From contig VYZB01000173.1 of NCBI GenBank assembly GCA_013397455.1, positions 763,793-827,792 of the forward strand: a stretch of DNA of 64,000 bases, in the 5' to 3' direction. Position 1 is the first letter of the stretch, and each line of letters starts with the position of its first letter. The notes under the pieces are model-generated. The model did no database searches. It worked only from the letters and a program-made list of their open reading frames with translations, and had not been told where the DNA came from. Position numbers and translations under genes: made by a program. The DNA comes from Crotophaga sulcirostris (taxonomy: Eukaryota; Chordata; Aves; Cuculiformes; Crotophagidae). Below are positions 50,116 through 62,826 of the stretch, piece by piece.

Positions 50116-53100
50116 TCAGTCTGAACAATGTGTTATTTTTTTTTTAAGGACACGTGCTTTGTGATTAGTCAGCAAAGCTGATTTCAGGCATTAGGCTGAT
50201 GATTTTTGACCATTTGTTGTTGAGTTCAGCACAGAGAGTGGTCAAGAAAAAAATAGGTTTTCCAATGGGCAAGAGTTTTGTGAATATAATTCCTTGTGTG
50301 AGGATAAGCCACATTTTTTTTTTTTATGGTGAGGGATAAACCACATATATTGGATGAGAGTCAGCACAGGCCTTGCTAAGAGATGTCACGTATCAGATCT
50401 GCTGAGTCTTTGAAGGACTCCACCAGCATATGGATGGGAATGATTCAATCTGTATAATTTCCTTGGGGTTTTACCAGAGGCTCTTAAGAGAACTAAGGTG
50501 ATGTGGGGTGGGATGGCAGCCTGCTTGCCGAGAGAAGCCTGTTCATATTGAACAGCAGCTTAAGCTCAGTCTGAACTTGCTTGCACCGAGCATTGGAGGA
50601 ACGGTTCGCCATTCACTGTCCTCAGTTCAGGCATATTTCCAGTTTTCTTGTTTTTCAGTTAAACTAATCCATGTATTAGCGCTGACAGGGTTGACCAGTT
50701 GGCAGAGCCTGCACTCAGGCACCTCTCCCCAGGTGAGCTAATACAGCTTTCTTGGTGTATTGCTGGAGGCATTCATCCTTGGTTGTTAGCTGGAGAGCTG
50801 GCTCCTTCCTCCTGCGACTTCTTGTTTAGTAACTAATCCTGAGCACTTCTAGCCTTGTTTGGGGGGTTATTTTATAGGGTTTGGGTTTATTTTCATTTTA
50901 AGGCTTATTTTTTCAGCCATCTGTCAGACCAAGTGATCCTCCATCAAGCTATAATCCGGCTGATTGGCCTACTTTTCAAGAATAGTAGCTTTAGTTTTGT
51001 ATGCTACTGCTGATAGCATTTCAGATTGCCCAGGTCCTTTCCTCCTGAGGGTGGAGAAGACAGCAATTGATCTAATCCAGCTTGGCGTTTATGCCACTTG
51101 AAATGAAATTGCATTTTGCTGAATGAAACTGAGAAATGAGAAAGTAATACTGGAAATATGTTGTTCCATGTGGGACCTTCTGCCTCAGAGCCTTCATAAG
51201 GAAGCCAAAGCTGAGGTGATTATCCCGGAGAACAAACTCTCTCTGATCCGTAGCTTTTCTTGCAAGAGACAGAAGCGTGGCAGCCAAGGTTTCTCCTGTA
51301 GAAAACACTCCCAACCAGGAGTAAAAATCAAGTGAACATAAAGGATTCACGCAACAGTCCCAGAGAGTTTATGACTTCGGTATATGGTCATAGCTGGATA
51401 GCAATAACTCTAATGGCATTTGTTTTTAATGCCAGAGTGCGTCATGCTTGTATGCACCTTGCTCTGTTCCTCCACTGAGGCCCTGTTTGCAGCTCCATAA
51501 AGGAGCAGCAGGTTTTGCATTTGGCTGGCCATATGCAGTTGGGTAAGTAATTATTAGCACTGACTTTCATGCCACAGAGCAGAGAGGTAAAAGCAATTCC
51601 ACTGAGCATTAGGAGATCAAGTAGGTCAATTGAAAGGAGGAAAAATTACCATCAGCTATCTTCAATTAAACTGGTATCACTCTATGTGAAGGATCCCATT
51701 TAGAGGAAGACATAAAACCTGAGAGTAGAGGTGATTGGGAGAATAAATTCTCCATTTTTAATTCTAAAGCCAGAGAGTGAACATTCATCAATAGGCATGA
51801 GGAGGAGACCTCTCTACCCTTCTGTTTCCAGCCTGCTTTTAAGTAGAGCCCATTTGGAAATCTCTCAGCAAAACATTTTTTTCATCAGAGAGCACAGACT
51901 CATCAAAGCCACAGCTTTTAGGAGAGGCATTAATGACAGCTCTAAACCCTTCCTGAGAAGGGCTTTTGGTTCTGAGAAGTTGTGGTGTCTGGCTGTCAAA
52001 CACAGGGTGGAAGGCACCTCAGAATAGCAAACATCTTGGTGACCAGGGCAATCTTCTAGGAGCTGGGGCATCCTGGTTCAAGTCCCTGGTCCCTTTCCAA
52101 GGCTAGAGAGCATAAATAACTTTCAGCTGCACTCATGTGCATGGGAAAGCACCATCCAAAACATTTTTACTACGAAGAGAAGTTAGATCATATGAAGGCA
52201 AGGCAATTTCCATGGTTTGAGCCATAGTCTAGGTTGACTAAACTGGTCTGAAGTTGATTTTAAGACAATAAGAGTCCTATGTTTTAGCAAATAAACTGTA
52301 TCAAAATGACTTACAAGGAAATATTTCCAAATGCAGAAATGGAAAGGTCCACTTGCATTATTCTTCATATTTTTTTAAGGGCAGGGAATGCAGAGGGGGA
52401 AAGAAGCCAGGTCTTAAATTGCTTGGGTTTTTTTTTTTATTGACTCGGTTGTTTGTTTAGTTACCTTAGAAATATCAGAATTATTCTGTTTAGTCTTTGA
52501 CAAGCAAAAAAACCAGGGAGAAATATAAAGGTCAAAATGTAGCCTTCACATTTGCTAGTAGTCTTTTGAGGTGTTACTTACTTTCCCTGACGGCTCTGCT
52601 TTAGCTTTGAGCTTCTGACACTTTAAACTCCCTCAAGGTGGGCCTTTTCCCAGACTGCTTCAGAGGCATTAGAATGAAATAGCTGTAAATAAAACCAAAT
52701 GTCTGGCTTGCAGAGAGCAGGACATCCTCATCTCTTCTTCATATAATTGCTCCAGTGTTGAGTCCCTGCTCGTGAGATGTCACAGCCTCACTCCTTCACC
52801 TGGTCCTGGGCCAAGGGTTGTTCAGGTTGATGATTACAGTTGAGCCACACTGCGCACATGTGTTTCATTACTGGTGTGTGAGATGAGTTCCACGCCCCAG
52901 CCCAGCCAGGGCTGCCGTTTGACAGAGCCTGCAGATGCTCCTGAAGCATATGGACCTAAACACTCTTGCTGTTATTTAGGGATAAAATTCACTGTCTGCC
53001 TGTGGTGACTTGGGCTGCTCGTGTGCTGGGTTTCAGTCCGACGGTCACCAGGGCTCGGGCTCCGCACACCAAAAGCCCAGGGAGGGACACATAGACCGAA

Positions 53101-53900
53101 CTAACTGCATCGTTTCTGCATCCCAGTGTAAATCTGCAGTGATATTCAGGCTGTTCTTGACCCAGACATATAAAACAGGTGGTGTTTGGGAGAAGGAGGA
53201 CAGAGTGCCTCTGCCTGGGTGATAAATGCCTGCTGTGACTGAGGGAAGAGGCCAGCCCCCACACGCTGGCACATAGAGCATCCGCTTTCTTGGTGAATGG
53301 CTGATTACATTGTTCTGGACAGGATAAATAATTAATAGCCTCTGGGATGCTTGAGGTGACAGATTCTCCTATATGCTCCATTAAGCATTTAGAAACTTCA
53401 ACTTGGGCCTGTCCCATGCTATGTCTGGTTGTTGAGCTGACCTCAGAGGGGTCTGAGCTTGTGCCCTGGAAGGGCAAGTGCTGCTGATGTCCTCATGTTC
53501 TTTGGCCAAAATTTACCCTGTAGAAAAATGCCTGTGATATAACTGTTAGTTACAGCTCCTGTTCCAAGTGCAGGACCTACCTGAGGAGACCAGGGCTCCT
53601 CTCTAGTTGAATTCACTGTAAGAAAAGGATATGGGCGAGAAATTGGTGTTTGATGTACTTTTTAAGGAGCAAGTGTGCAAGAAGCACAGTTGGGAGTTTC
53701 AGGTACAAAGTTTGAGCTTGTAGGAATGCAACTATTTGGGGATCCTCTGGATGCAGATGAACTGTGGTCCGTGAGGAGGAGGGGACCGCTGGGTGCTGTG
53801 AGGATTGGGAAAGGAAAGGAAGGAGGCAGAGTATGGGTTAGAGATCCCTGAACTTTCTCGATGGTTTAAACCCAGCCTCCAACAGTCCCATGCAATGTTT

Positions 53901-53959
53901 TATAGAATCATAGAACCATTTGGGTTGGAAGGGACCTTAAAGATCATCTATCCAACCCT
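53901..53959 (-). mobile_element. Short CR1 LINE 3' end
   Basis: On the + strand: TATAGAATCATAGAACCATT, TGGGTTGGAAGGGACCTTAA, AGATCATCTATCCAACCC. Only about 60 bp of the extreme 3' end remain, in minus orientation. Confidence 0.9.
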
Positions 53960-56900
53960 TCATCTTGTATTCAGAAGGCACATGGGTCCAGGGTTGCAGA
54001 CTGATGCTTACTGTCTGGTGTAGTGGGAGTCTGCCTTTAGTATTAGTCTTATACACACATATACACACATTCTGTATATGTTCTAGTTTTTTAGAAAACA
54101 TTAGAGGAATATTTTGTGATTTTGAGCTCCCTTTAGATATTTCATTGATTTGATCCTCTCCTGTGGTGCCAGTGCTTCAAACTCATTTCTGGACAACTCT
54201 CCACAGGGCACCTCTACAACAGCTGACTCTCAGTTCAGCCCTGCACAGAGCTCCCACCAGTGTTCAGAGACTTTGCAGAGCTACACGTGGGCTGGAGGGG
54301 AGGACCAGCAGCATCTGCTGGACCGCTCACTGCCAAGCACTTGGGGCTTCCTGCATAGAGTTGTCCTGGAGAGTTGTCTATTTCCCCATTTGAGCTATTT
54401 TCCACAATTTTTGAACAATATTTCTTGTTAAAAAAAGCCTAATCCCTCCCAAACCGTTGCTTTAATCTGTCCCAGAAAACTGGCTTTCATCTCGCAATTG
54501 CTTTCATAGTGCCACGTAAACCCTACGGATGTAATATGGAGCCCAGTAATCCATCAGTTAAACAGATTAGTTATGTAGGAGACTTTATGGCTCAGTGAGT
54601 AAAGCAACCAGGCTTTAATCTCCCTCAGTAGAGGGAAAGCCAGCTCAAGTAGGGCCCCATGCTCTGCGGTTGGTGTGCACTGGAGATGCAAAGGGCTTCT
54701 TTCTGCCTTGTGGACCTCATGTCAGGAATGGACCCTGGAGGGTAGGGGGTTGTGGTGTCTCAGTTCTCCTCTCAGATGAGTGAGCACAGATGTCCAGCAC
54801 GAGATGAAAAAGTGCAGTGCAAGGCTGACCTGCCAAGAGGCACCATCTCTGTCTCCACTGTGAGAGGAGGAGAGCTGCAGTGTGGTTGGTATCGCTTTGC
54901 ATGGTTTTTCTGGAACTGTCCCCTTTTTGCAGCTGGTGACATCATGACTGAGGCTGCAGGTGTCCTGATATCACCTCTATCTGTGCAGCATGCAGAGGTG
55001 GCATTTGGAAAAGTCTTCAGTGGAAAAGTAGAAATTCTTGAGTTCCCATCCGGGCCGTGCTTAAGCCTCACTGGGTGAAATGGATCCTGGAATCCTCATG
55101 ATGAGGATTGCTTTGATGGGGAGGAGCAGAGCCTTTGCACTCCATTATCACAGCTCCAGCAGAACCACAGTTGACACCACTGCCTGCCCTCTGAATGGCA
55201 GGAGCCTGTATCTGTGAGAGGGAGCAGGTTGTACACAATTGCTGGAGGAAGAATAAGTCCTTGAAGCTAGACCTGTTCCTTCTGGATGTTGTTGCTTGGC
55301 TGTCACTGCATCTTTGCTAGGAAGGATCAGGAGCCATCCTTCTTTTGGTCCTTGGGCACAGCTCACAAATGCCTTTGCATCCTATGGATGTATTAGAAAG
55401 TAAAGTTGCTTAGTGCTGGGTGGGCTACCCAGTATTGCACTAGCATGGTTTGGGTTTATTAATCCAAAAAGCTTTGTGTTTTGAATTTTCCCTCCCTCTT
55501 CCATTTCACTGTAATTAGATTGAGTGCCTTCTCCCCTGCTCCCAGCCTCTGTCATGCATTCCCTTTGGCTTTTAATCCTGTGAAACAGGGATGATGCCAG
55601 AGACTGCAGACAGGTGAAATCCATTGCAATAGAATTGCTAATAATTTGAAAATGACAGTCTCACAAAAATGGGGTGAAGAGAGAAAATACAGAATGTCCG
55701 GAAGCAAAGTGCGAATTGACAGTTAGTTATGTCTGCTCTCCCTGGACAGAGTCTCTGCAGACCAAACTTGAAAATATAAAGCAGAAAAGCCAACATAAAC
55801 AAGTGCTCAAAATCCCATTGACAGCTTTAGGCCCAGCACTAGAGAAAAAAACCAACACAAGTGCGAAGGATGTTTATGAGACTAAATGTTCTGGATTTGT
55901 TTACTGCTCCTTTGCGTCTCTGCCAGCCTTGGCTCTCCCTGTTCAGGAGGAGGCAATGGCAAAAGCACATCTTTTACTCTGGAAACGTCTTTCCTTGTTC
56001 GTTCAGCAGGAGGGACCAGGTGTCTAAGAGCCCTTTTCTCCAGTATAGTGCAGGCAGGATTATTTGTCCTCAGAGCAGAAAGGTGCCCCAGCCAAGGTAA
56101 GGTGCCATCCTGCTGGTGATTGAACCTAAGCTGTGTGAAATAGGTGGTTGTGGATGCAGCAATCAAAAGAGACAAGGTAGGAGACTGCCGAGAGGAGAAA
56201 ACAAGGTGCAAAGAGACAATTACTTGCTTGAAGAAATGCAGTAATTCAGCTGCACAAAGAGAATCTAAAGCTGCAAAATCGTATTCGTGTTCTTCATCCT
56301 CTGCTTCTAGGGACCATCAATAATTTGACCGCTATGAGTTTCTCTTTTATTGAATTTCTCCCTGTTCCAGGAAGGCTCTGGGGTTGCACTGCTTCTTGCT
56401 AAACCCAGAAGTATCAGATTCTCAGAAAGAGACCAGTCTTCCAAGGTTTTCAGACCCAAACTATTTAGAAATGGATTTTTTCTCTGTTTATCTGAACTTG
56501 GAATGAACTGCTGAAACATTTGAGGCCTGTCCCTAACAAAAACATGGGTTTGAATCACTGAAACATTCTGAAGCATAAATACGGTCTTCAAAGTGAGCAG
56601 AGGTGGTTGTGCTTTCCTGGGACATGTTTTGCCTGGAGTCAAGGATAACTGTTACTTTAAACTCATATTCAAGGATGCTGAAATCTTGCAAATTGATCCC
56701 ACACGGTTTCTGCCCTTCTCTTGAATGGTGGGAAAGTTACTCCTGCAGCCGAAGTGAGAGGATTTGTTTGAATCTGGGATCTATAAAACTTGTACTCAGA
56801 TAGGAACTTTTTTTCCATGTTGGCTGCAACCTGCTGGTGGGATTCGTGGGTTGAACCATTCTCTGTGCTCCTTTTTGCTGACTGTCTCCAGCATGGCAGT

Positions 56901-59900
56901 TCCCCTTCAAGCCTCTGTGTCTGGCACTGTGGGCCCTTGTACCTAATGGGACAGCATTGCCCACCATCTCCTGCATTGAATTTATTGTGGGGTTTCCATG
57001 GTATTTCGTGGCTTCTTCCAATGCTATCTGGTTGCCTTTTGGCGTGTCCTGTCTCTGAAAACCTGGACCAATGTAAAGGTCCAAGCATCACAGCAGCAAA
57101 AGATGTGGAGGGTAGCCTAAGCTGATCAGGGGTCATGCTCTCACTGTCGCTCAAAAAGGAAGTTGTCACTGATAGAGCTTGGAGCTCTACGCTGAGGAAG
57201 TGATTTCCTTCTGTCAGAGTTGTCGGGGTTTACAAAGTATTTGGCAAAAAGTGAAAAATACCGCTTTAGAATGACCCTGTTGGAAGGGCGTTGTTTTGAT
57301 GCCAACCTTTTGTTTGTTAACTGTCCCTTGCTAGAAACAGAGTTGCATTTTTTGACACAACTACCTCTCAAGCAAAATGCCTGGAATATCCTTTTCTGAG
57401 AAGGTCAAAACAAGGCATTGCAGCAATTTTAAAACTTTGCTGCAACTTCATTTTCTTCCAGCCATGAAGTCTGACAAAAATAATCCTTGCCATGAGAAGT
57501 TTTGTTTTCAGCAAATCAACATTTTGTTTTTCCCAAAGAAAAAGGCTCCTGGAAAAATTCCTGCTCTTGAGTTTGGCTTATGTTTAAACAAAACAACAGT
57601 GTCTCCTAGTGGTTGGCTCCAGAGGAATGGCCAAATCAATTCTGGCTTGCAAGTATCTCTTCCTTGACCCTCCTCCTAGGTCTTTGCTCATCAGGGAGCG
57701 AGAGAAGTGGGAAAAGAATTGTGCTCTAAGCGACAAACCATTTCATAAGCCTTAAAAATATCCATGGCAGGCTGTTTTGTAGGCTCCAGTTGGTGTTGAA
57801 AGAAGGTAATTACATTTGAAGGCTGTATCACTGGATGCTTGGCTCATCTGCTGTTCAGCTTCCATTCTAATAATACAAACGCTCGCATCGGCAGCTTAGC
57901 CAGCATGCAGGGCTATCCATCCTTGTCTTTGCCCAGTGGGTCCTGCCTCCCTGTCACTGCAGGATCGTGCGCCAAACATCTCCTGTTACAGCAGTCCTTG
58001 TCATCAAATTAGTTCTGCCTCATACGTATGATCGCTAAAGGATAATGAAGATCTCTTGTCTGAGGCAGGATTGACTTTGCCGTGTCGGCGCGCTGGCCGT
58101 CAGCCTTGCCCAGGCATCCCCCCTGTCATCTTGATCTGCTGGATCAGCTCCTCATCACAGCTACTGATGAGCTCATCTGGGCCACCTCCTTGTCCTCTCC
58201 TTTCCCTTTTCCTCACACCCTGTCTCCCCTCCCCTGAGAGATCGCTGTGGCTTTTCTCCTCCACACTCTGAACTCGAATATGAAGCAGAAGTTACGGTGC
58301 TGGAAAGTCAGTCATAAGGGCACCAAATTGTCAAAGGGATTTGGGAAATCAATTCAAGCAATGATACTGGCAGATTAACTGGTTGCAATGCCATGTGCTC
58401 AACAGAAAAATCTTGGGGTTTACTTATAAAACATGGGATTTTAGAGAATAACAACTTACAAATTCTTTTTATTTGCCTGAGGGTGTTTTTAAGTTTGTTT
58501 GGCTTAGGTTTGTTCATGTATGACGCTGACTTTCTTGGTGGTGACTCCTGAGATTGTCTTGAAATACCCACATACATCCAAGGATTAGGGGCTTTGAAAG
58601 CAACACCAGTTATCCCAATTTTCATAATAAAACTGTGCTTCTTTGCAGTACACTTGGCAGCAGGAAGTTGAACTTGGAGGGCACTGAGCTGAGTTTGGCT
58701 CTGGCAGATGAGGCTGCTGCTGTATTGCAGGCTACAAGGTACTGAGGTGGCAGTGGACAGGTTCGATGTTTCACAGCAGAAAGTGCTACAGAACAACCCT
58801 GCCCCTTCAAAGCTGCCCAAGCTGTGGCCTCTTTGCTGAGGATTGTGTTATGAATTTCCCATTTTGCCACGAACCATCCCAAGGAGCCCTCAATCTGCTG
58901 CTGACCATAGCGGTGCAAGAATTTAGCAAGTTATTTTGCATTTTGTTAAGAATGCCTTTGTATAAACCCAGCTTGGGGGACACTGAATGAGCCAGTGGTG
59001 CTCTGCTCCTGAGAAATAGCTTGAGGATGCTGCGAGCATGGTGTCCCCTCACCACCATGGCTCAGAGCAGGACAGGCACCTGGGAGCCCATGGGGCTGTT
59101 TCAGGCTCAGACTCTACTGGGGAGCTGCTTAGATGCCATCCTAGAGCAGTCCTTTTCATTGCAAAGGGAAGATCTCTGCTCAGGTTGTTTTGGCATCATC
59201 GGGATGAGGAATAGCATGGGTGAGTGCTGACTGATATTTAAGAGGGAATCACCATCCTTGCAGGAGGGAGGGTGCAGGACAGACTGTTCAGACACACTGT
59301 GCAGGCATCTGGACCACCCCTTGCTAGAGACTAAAGGACTGAAAATTGCACAGTCCTTCCCTTGGTGTCCCTTCGTAATTAGTGTCTATGGATTGTAATC
59401 ATGAGGACTGAGGCTCTTAGTGCTCTTTTAGTGCATAAATGGATGAGCAAAAGACAATCTATTGCATAAAGTAATTTAGCCTATGAATGATGGCTCATTA
59501 GCAGCCCACAGACTGTCTGCCTATAGCAGGGGATGTGTGGGCTCTTCCTGCATCTGAGTTAACTCTTTCACCTTCTCCTTCAATTACCAAAGGTTGAGTT
59601 TGCAGAGTGTAGAGTTAAATGTGGCTGTGCCACAGTATTACAATGGTCTTCTCCCTTCGGAGCCTCAAATAATGCAACAACTCCCCAAGAAACTACCAAC
59701 ATAGTGTCTAATGACAGATGGGGAATAAAGGAAACTATTATCAGTCAGGAGATGAGCCAGGTATGAAAATAACACCCTTTTCTAGACAACACTGTTACAC
59801 TGAGGAAATGAACGACTTGCTTTCTTTTGCAAAGAAGCAGGCCTTGAGCATTAGAAATGCTCATTGCAAAGCCTGGTGCTGTTTGAGGGAGCAGCTCCAG

Positions 59901-60761
59901 TAAGGGAGCAAACCCCATCCCACCTTTTGCATCTGTCTGTGCTGTGCCAGAGGTGTTGTCCCTTTGTTTGGAGAGAAGCAAGACAGTAGCCCAAGGTAAT
60001 TTAGTGCTGGTGATAGAGGAGGGGAATGGAAAAAGCAGTTCCTGGATTTAAGCTGCAAGCAGTCTTGTACACTCAGAGAAGCCCACACTGATCTGGGAGT
60101 GAATCCTGACACTCAGGGCCATACTGCTGTGATTATAACAAAATCTGCTGTACATTATTAACCAGGACTTCAGAAGGAAAAATCATCTTGGGTTTTTTTG
60201 GAGGATGATTTCCAAAGGGAGACGTACTGACTTGCACTGGTATTTGTTTTCCTGATTCTCTTAAGAGGTGTTTGTAAGAAGAGTACTTTGTGTATGAATA
60301 GAGCTGTGCTGTATATGGACAGTGGTCCTGCTTTGGATACAGCAGTACCATAAAGCTCTGCTGGGGTTAGTGCAATAGAAACAGCCTGACCAATGCAAGT
60401 CCAAATAGAAGCCTTACAAGCCATACTAGCTATTCACCTGGATAATTGTGTCTTGCAACAATGAACAAGCTCTCTACTTTGCTTAGCTTTAAGCTTTTAG
60501 GCCCATGTATTGGGCATAGTCATTCTGCAGCTGCTCCAGAAATGGGCTGGGGTTCTGTATTTCCAGTAAGGCCCACAGGGATTATCCATGAGGTTTGTCT
60601 GCTGTTCCCCTCAGAGCCTTCTCTACCTCTGTGGCTCTCTGGAAAGAACGAGGGAAGGTGTAGCATTTGTGCATCATTAGGACAAATTCCAGAGTGGGAT
60701 GGACCGTACCAGCCTTTTCCTCTCTGCATTTGTTTGACCATGTTGCTTTTCTGCCCCATAG

Positions 60762-60913
60762 CCGGACGAGTTGACCAACGCCTTGGAGATCAGTAACATC
60801 GTCTTCACAAGCATGTTTGCCCTGGAGATGCTCCTGAAACTTCTTGCCTTTGGCCTCTTCGGCTACATCAAGAACCCGTACAACATCTTTGATGGGATCA
60901 TAGTTGTCATCAG
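60762..60913 (+). CDS. CACNA1H: CACNA1H exon: domain II S2 and S3
   Basis: Translation gives [40 protein letters not shown] and [10 protein letters not shown]. This is the S2 helix, the S2-S3 turn and most of S3 of the domain II voltage sensor. The acidic and aromatic residues in S2 and the Asp in NIFDG form the charge-transfer environment for S4 arginines (family knowledge). It joins HEQ of the previous exon without a gap. The acceptor is CCCCATAG (60754-60761). The donor CAG/GTCACT at 60914 is weak beyond GT. Length is 152 nt, phase 0 to 2; the interrupted codon AG/C is Ser. Read-through would stop at 60951-60953. Confidence 0.96.
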
Positions 60914-61905
60914 GTCACTGCCAGTTCTTTCTTCACTGTGGCTTTTCTGCTGAGGGCTCAGACCAGTTGGGGAATGGGATGGGGAACAGGAATGATGCTT
61001 TAATCCAAGGCTCACTGGCTATGATGAGCTATAATTAGGCTGGCCTTTTAGATTCCTGTTGTTAGAAGGGCTGTCCAAAGTAAATGGACCTGGCAGATGG
61101 AGAACAAAGTCTATTTATGCCACACATCTGGCACTGGGGTCAATTTTCCACTGAAGTGCAGAATTGCTGGTCCTGGGAAAGGAGTACTGAGTGTCTATAT
61201 CCCAGTAGCGTGCCCTGCATCTCCTGAATTAACACGTAACTCAGGTCAAAATAGGGCAAGCAGGAGGGTGAGAGAGGGCACTGCTCTGCTGTCCTGTCCC
61301 AGGGGAACTCTAAACTGGGGATGTGGGTGAGAAGCTTGTGCAGCACCTCTCTGTGCTGGGATTCTTTCTAGCAATGCTGTCCACCCCTTGATCCATAATT
61401 TGAAGCAGAGAAGTCCAGGAAGACTCAGAAGACGGAAACCAGGATGGTGCTCTTGGCCTCAGTGAGCCCATCCCTTTGATTCAGAGAAGTGAGGAGAAAT
61501 AAAGGCCCAGAACAGAGGCCAGTCTACAACCCGATCAAACCCTAACAAATGGAAATCTCTCTGGATATTAGCTTGGTACAAAATCCTGATCCATATTTTG
61601 GGGCTAGGCTTGTGGCTGATTCTAGTGATGCAGACTAGTAGGAGACATGCTGTGTTGTGAAGAGCCAGGGAAAGTATGGGAATTAAAGAATCGAGAAACC
61701 AGCTAGAAAGGATATAGGCTGTGCATGAGCAAGTGTGTCTGCACAACTGGGAAGTGAAGATGTTTTTCAGAAGCAACAAAGCAGCAGGCAAATAAACTAC
61801 CCCTTTAGGGCTGAAACAGCATGAAATCCTGTAAGATACCAGCCTGCTCAGGGCTTTCACAGTACAGTACTGCTGTTTATAACTGTTCTTCTGGTGTTCC
61901 TGCAG
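60914..61905 (+). other. CACNA1H: Intron, 992 nt
   Basis: A phase-2 intron from GTCACT to CCTGCAG. Nothing else recognised. The long minus-strand open frame overlapping its end and the following exon (61459-62175) is a shadow without domains. Confidence 0.85.
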
Positions 61906-62091
61906 CGTCTGGGAGATCATTGGCCAGTCAGATGGAGGCCTCTCCGTGCTACGAACTTTTCGGCTGCTCCGGGTGCTGAAACTGGTGCGTTTCATGCCCG
62001 CGCTCCGTCGCCAGCTGGTGGTCCTGATGAAGACAATGGACAATGTAGCCACCTTCTGCATGTTGCTGATGCTCTTCATCTTTATCTTCAG
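61906..62091 (+). CDS. CACNA1H: CACNA1H exon: domain II voltage sensor S4, S4-S5 linker, S5
   Basis: After completing Ser, the exon reads [18 protein letters not shown], then the S4 helix with charges at Arg 61952, Arg 61961, Arg 61970, Lys 61979 and Arg 61988 spaced every third residue, then [20 protein letters not shown] (S4-S5 linker) and [13 protein letters not shown] (S5). S4 moves with membrane voltage and opens the domain II part of the gate. The acceptor is GTTCCTGCAG. The donor CAG/GTACCA at 62092 is below consensus at +4 to +6. The exon is 186 nt, phase 2 at both ends, so it can be skipped without a frameshift. The Met in FMPAL replaces the Leu I recall in mammals. Confidence 0.97.
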
Positions 62092-62708
62092 GTACCAAAG
62101 GCTGCAGCTCTCCTTCCACTGATTGTTCAGCTTGCTTAAGTAATATATGTAGATTAGAATGATGATACACTTCATTTTCTAGTCTGTCTGCATGATAAAA
62201 GTGCTCACAATAGACTGACAAGCTGACACTCAACAGACTATTTACCTCTTTTGGGGCTCAGTTTTTCATGCAGTACTGTAATTCTGTAGATGAATGAAGT
62301 ACACAAACAGGCAATAACTGCTCTGGAGCTCCTGGCAGTATTGTTTAACTGTGTCTCAGGAAGCTGCCAGTAACTGGGCTCTACCAGTGTTCACCATGGG
62401 ATGGACATTGCAGAGACTCCCAAGAGTTGCAGAGACTCCCAAGGCAATATGGTTTCTCATTTTCTAGACAAAGGAGATCCTTGATTTGACTTCAGTGTAG
62501 ACAATTGTAATGAAATGTGACACAAAAGACAGCAGAATTTGATCAGTGATCATGTCAGTGGTGGAGCAGAGCCCTTCTTTCTGGGAATTGCCACTGGCAC
62601 ACAAAACGCTGGGGAGAGAAAAGTGTCCAAAAATATCACTGAGCTGTCCCTGCAGCCATATTTCACACAATAATATGTTTCTCCCATCTCCCTTTTCTCC
62701 CACTCCAG
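62092..62708 (+). other. CACNA1H: Intron, 617 nt, with a short tandem duplication
   Basis: A phase-2 intron ending in a long pyrimidine tract and CACTCCAG. At 62408-62443 a 19-nt unit beginning TTGCAGAGACTCCCAAG is repeated once in tandem, the second copy ending two bases short. No other element recognised. Confidence 0.85.
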
Positions 62709-62826
62709 CATTCTCGGCATGCATCTTTTTGGATGCAAGTTCAGCCTGAAAACTGATACAGGAGACACAGTTCCAGATAGAAAGAATTTTGATTCCTTGC
62801 TTTGGGCCATTGTGACCGTATTTCAG
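62709..62826 (+). CDS. CACNA1H: CACNA1H exon: domain II S5 end, turret, pore helix
   Basis: The exon completes Ser and reads [29 protein letters not shown] and [10 protein letters not shown]. The turret [14 protein letters not shown] is the CACNA1H version; the CACNA1G equivalent I recall has a shorter SERDGDTLPDRKNF, so this exon helps name the paralogue. The domain II selectivity glutamate (ILTQEDW in the family) should open the next exon, which is not found up to base 64000. The acceptor is CACTCCAG (62701-62708) and the donor is GTAAGC at 62827. Length is 118 nt, phase 2 to 0. Confidence 0.97.

Larger units (their letters stand above)
33254..60761 (+). other. CACNA1H: Very large intron, 27.5 kb, with six CR1 fragments
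   Basis: The intron splits domain II between S1 and S2 (phase 0, GTGAGT to CCCCATAG). Recognised content is CR1 fragments near 36.7, 38.8, 40.4, 43.8, 46.2 and 53.9 kb, a 41-nt purine tract at 50075-50115, and short T runs. No element or exon is recognised in 33.3-36.7, 46.4-50.0, 50.4-53.9 or 54.0-60.7 kb; those parts look like unique intron sequence. The open frames there lack recognisable domains. No conserved Cav3 exon is missing between the HEQ and PDEL junction, so the intron is genuinely one unit. Confidence 0.8.

Noticed and set aside
50041..50116. Poly(A) tail of a processed pseudogene
   Set aside because: The sequence before the A18 run shows no cDNA-like body and no flanking duplication was found.
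58020..58031. Perfect 12-bp palindrome TCATACGTATGA
   Set aside because: Short enough to occur by chance in a 64-kb window; no companion motifs nearby.
61459..62175. 238-codon open frame on the minus strand
   Set aside because: It lies antisense across the S4 voltage-sensor exon and its intron, has no recognisable domain and mixed low-complexity composition; it is a shadow.
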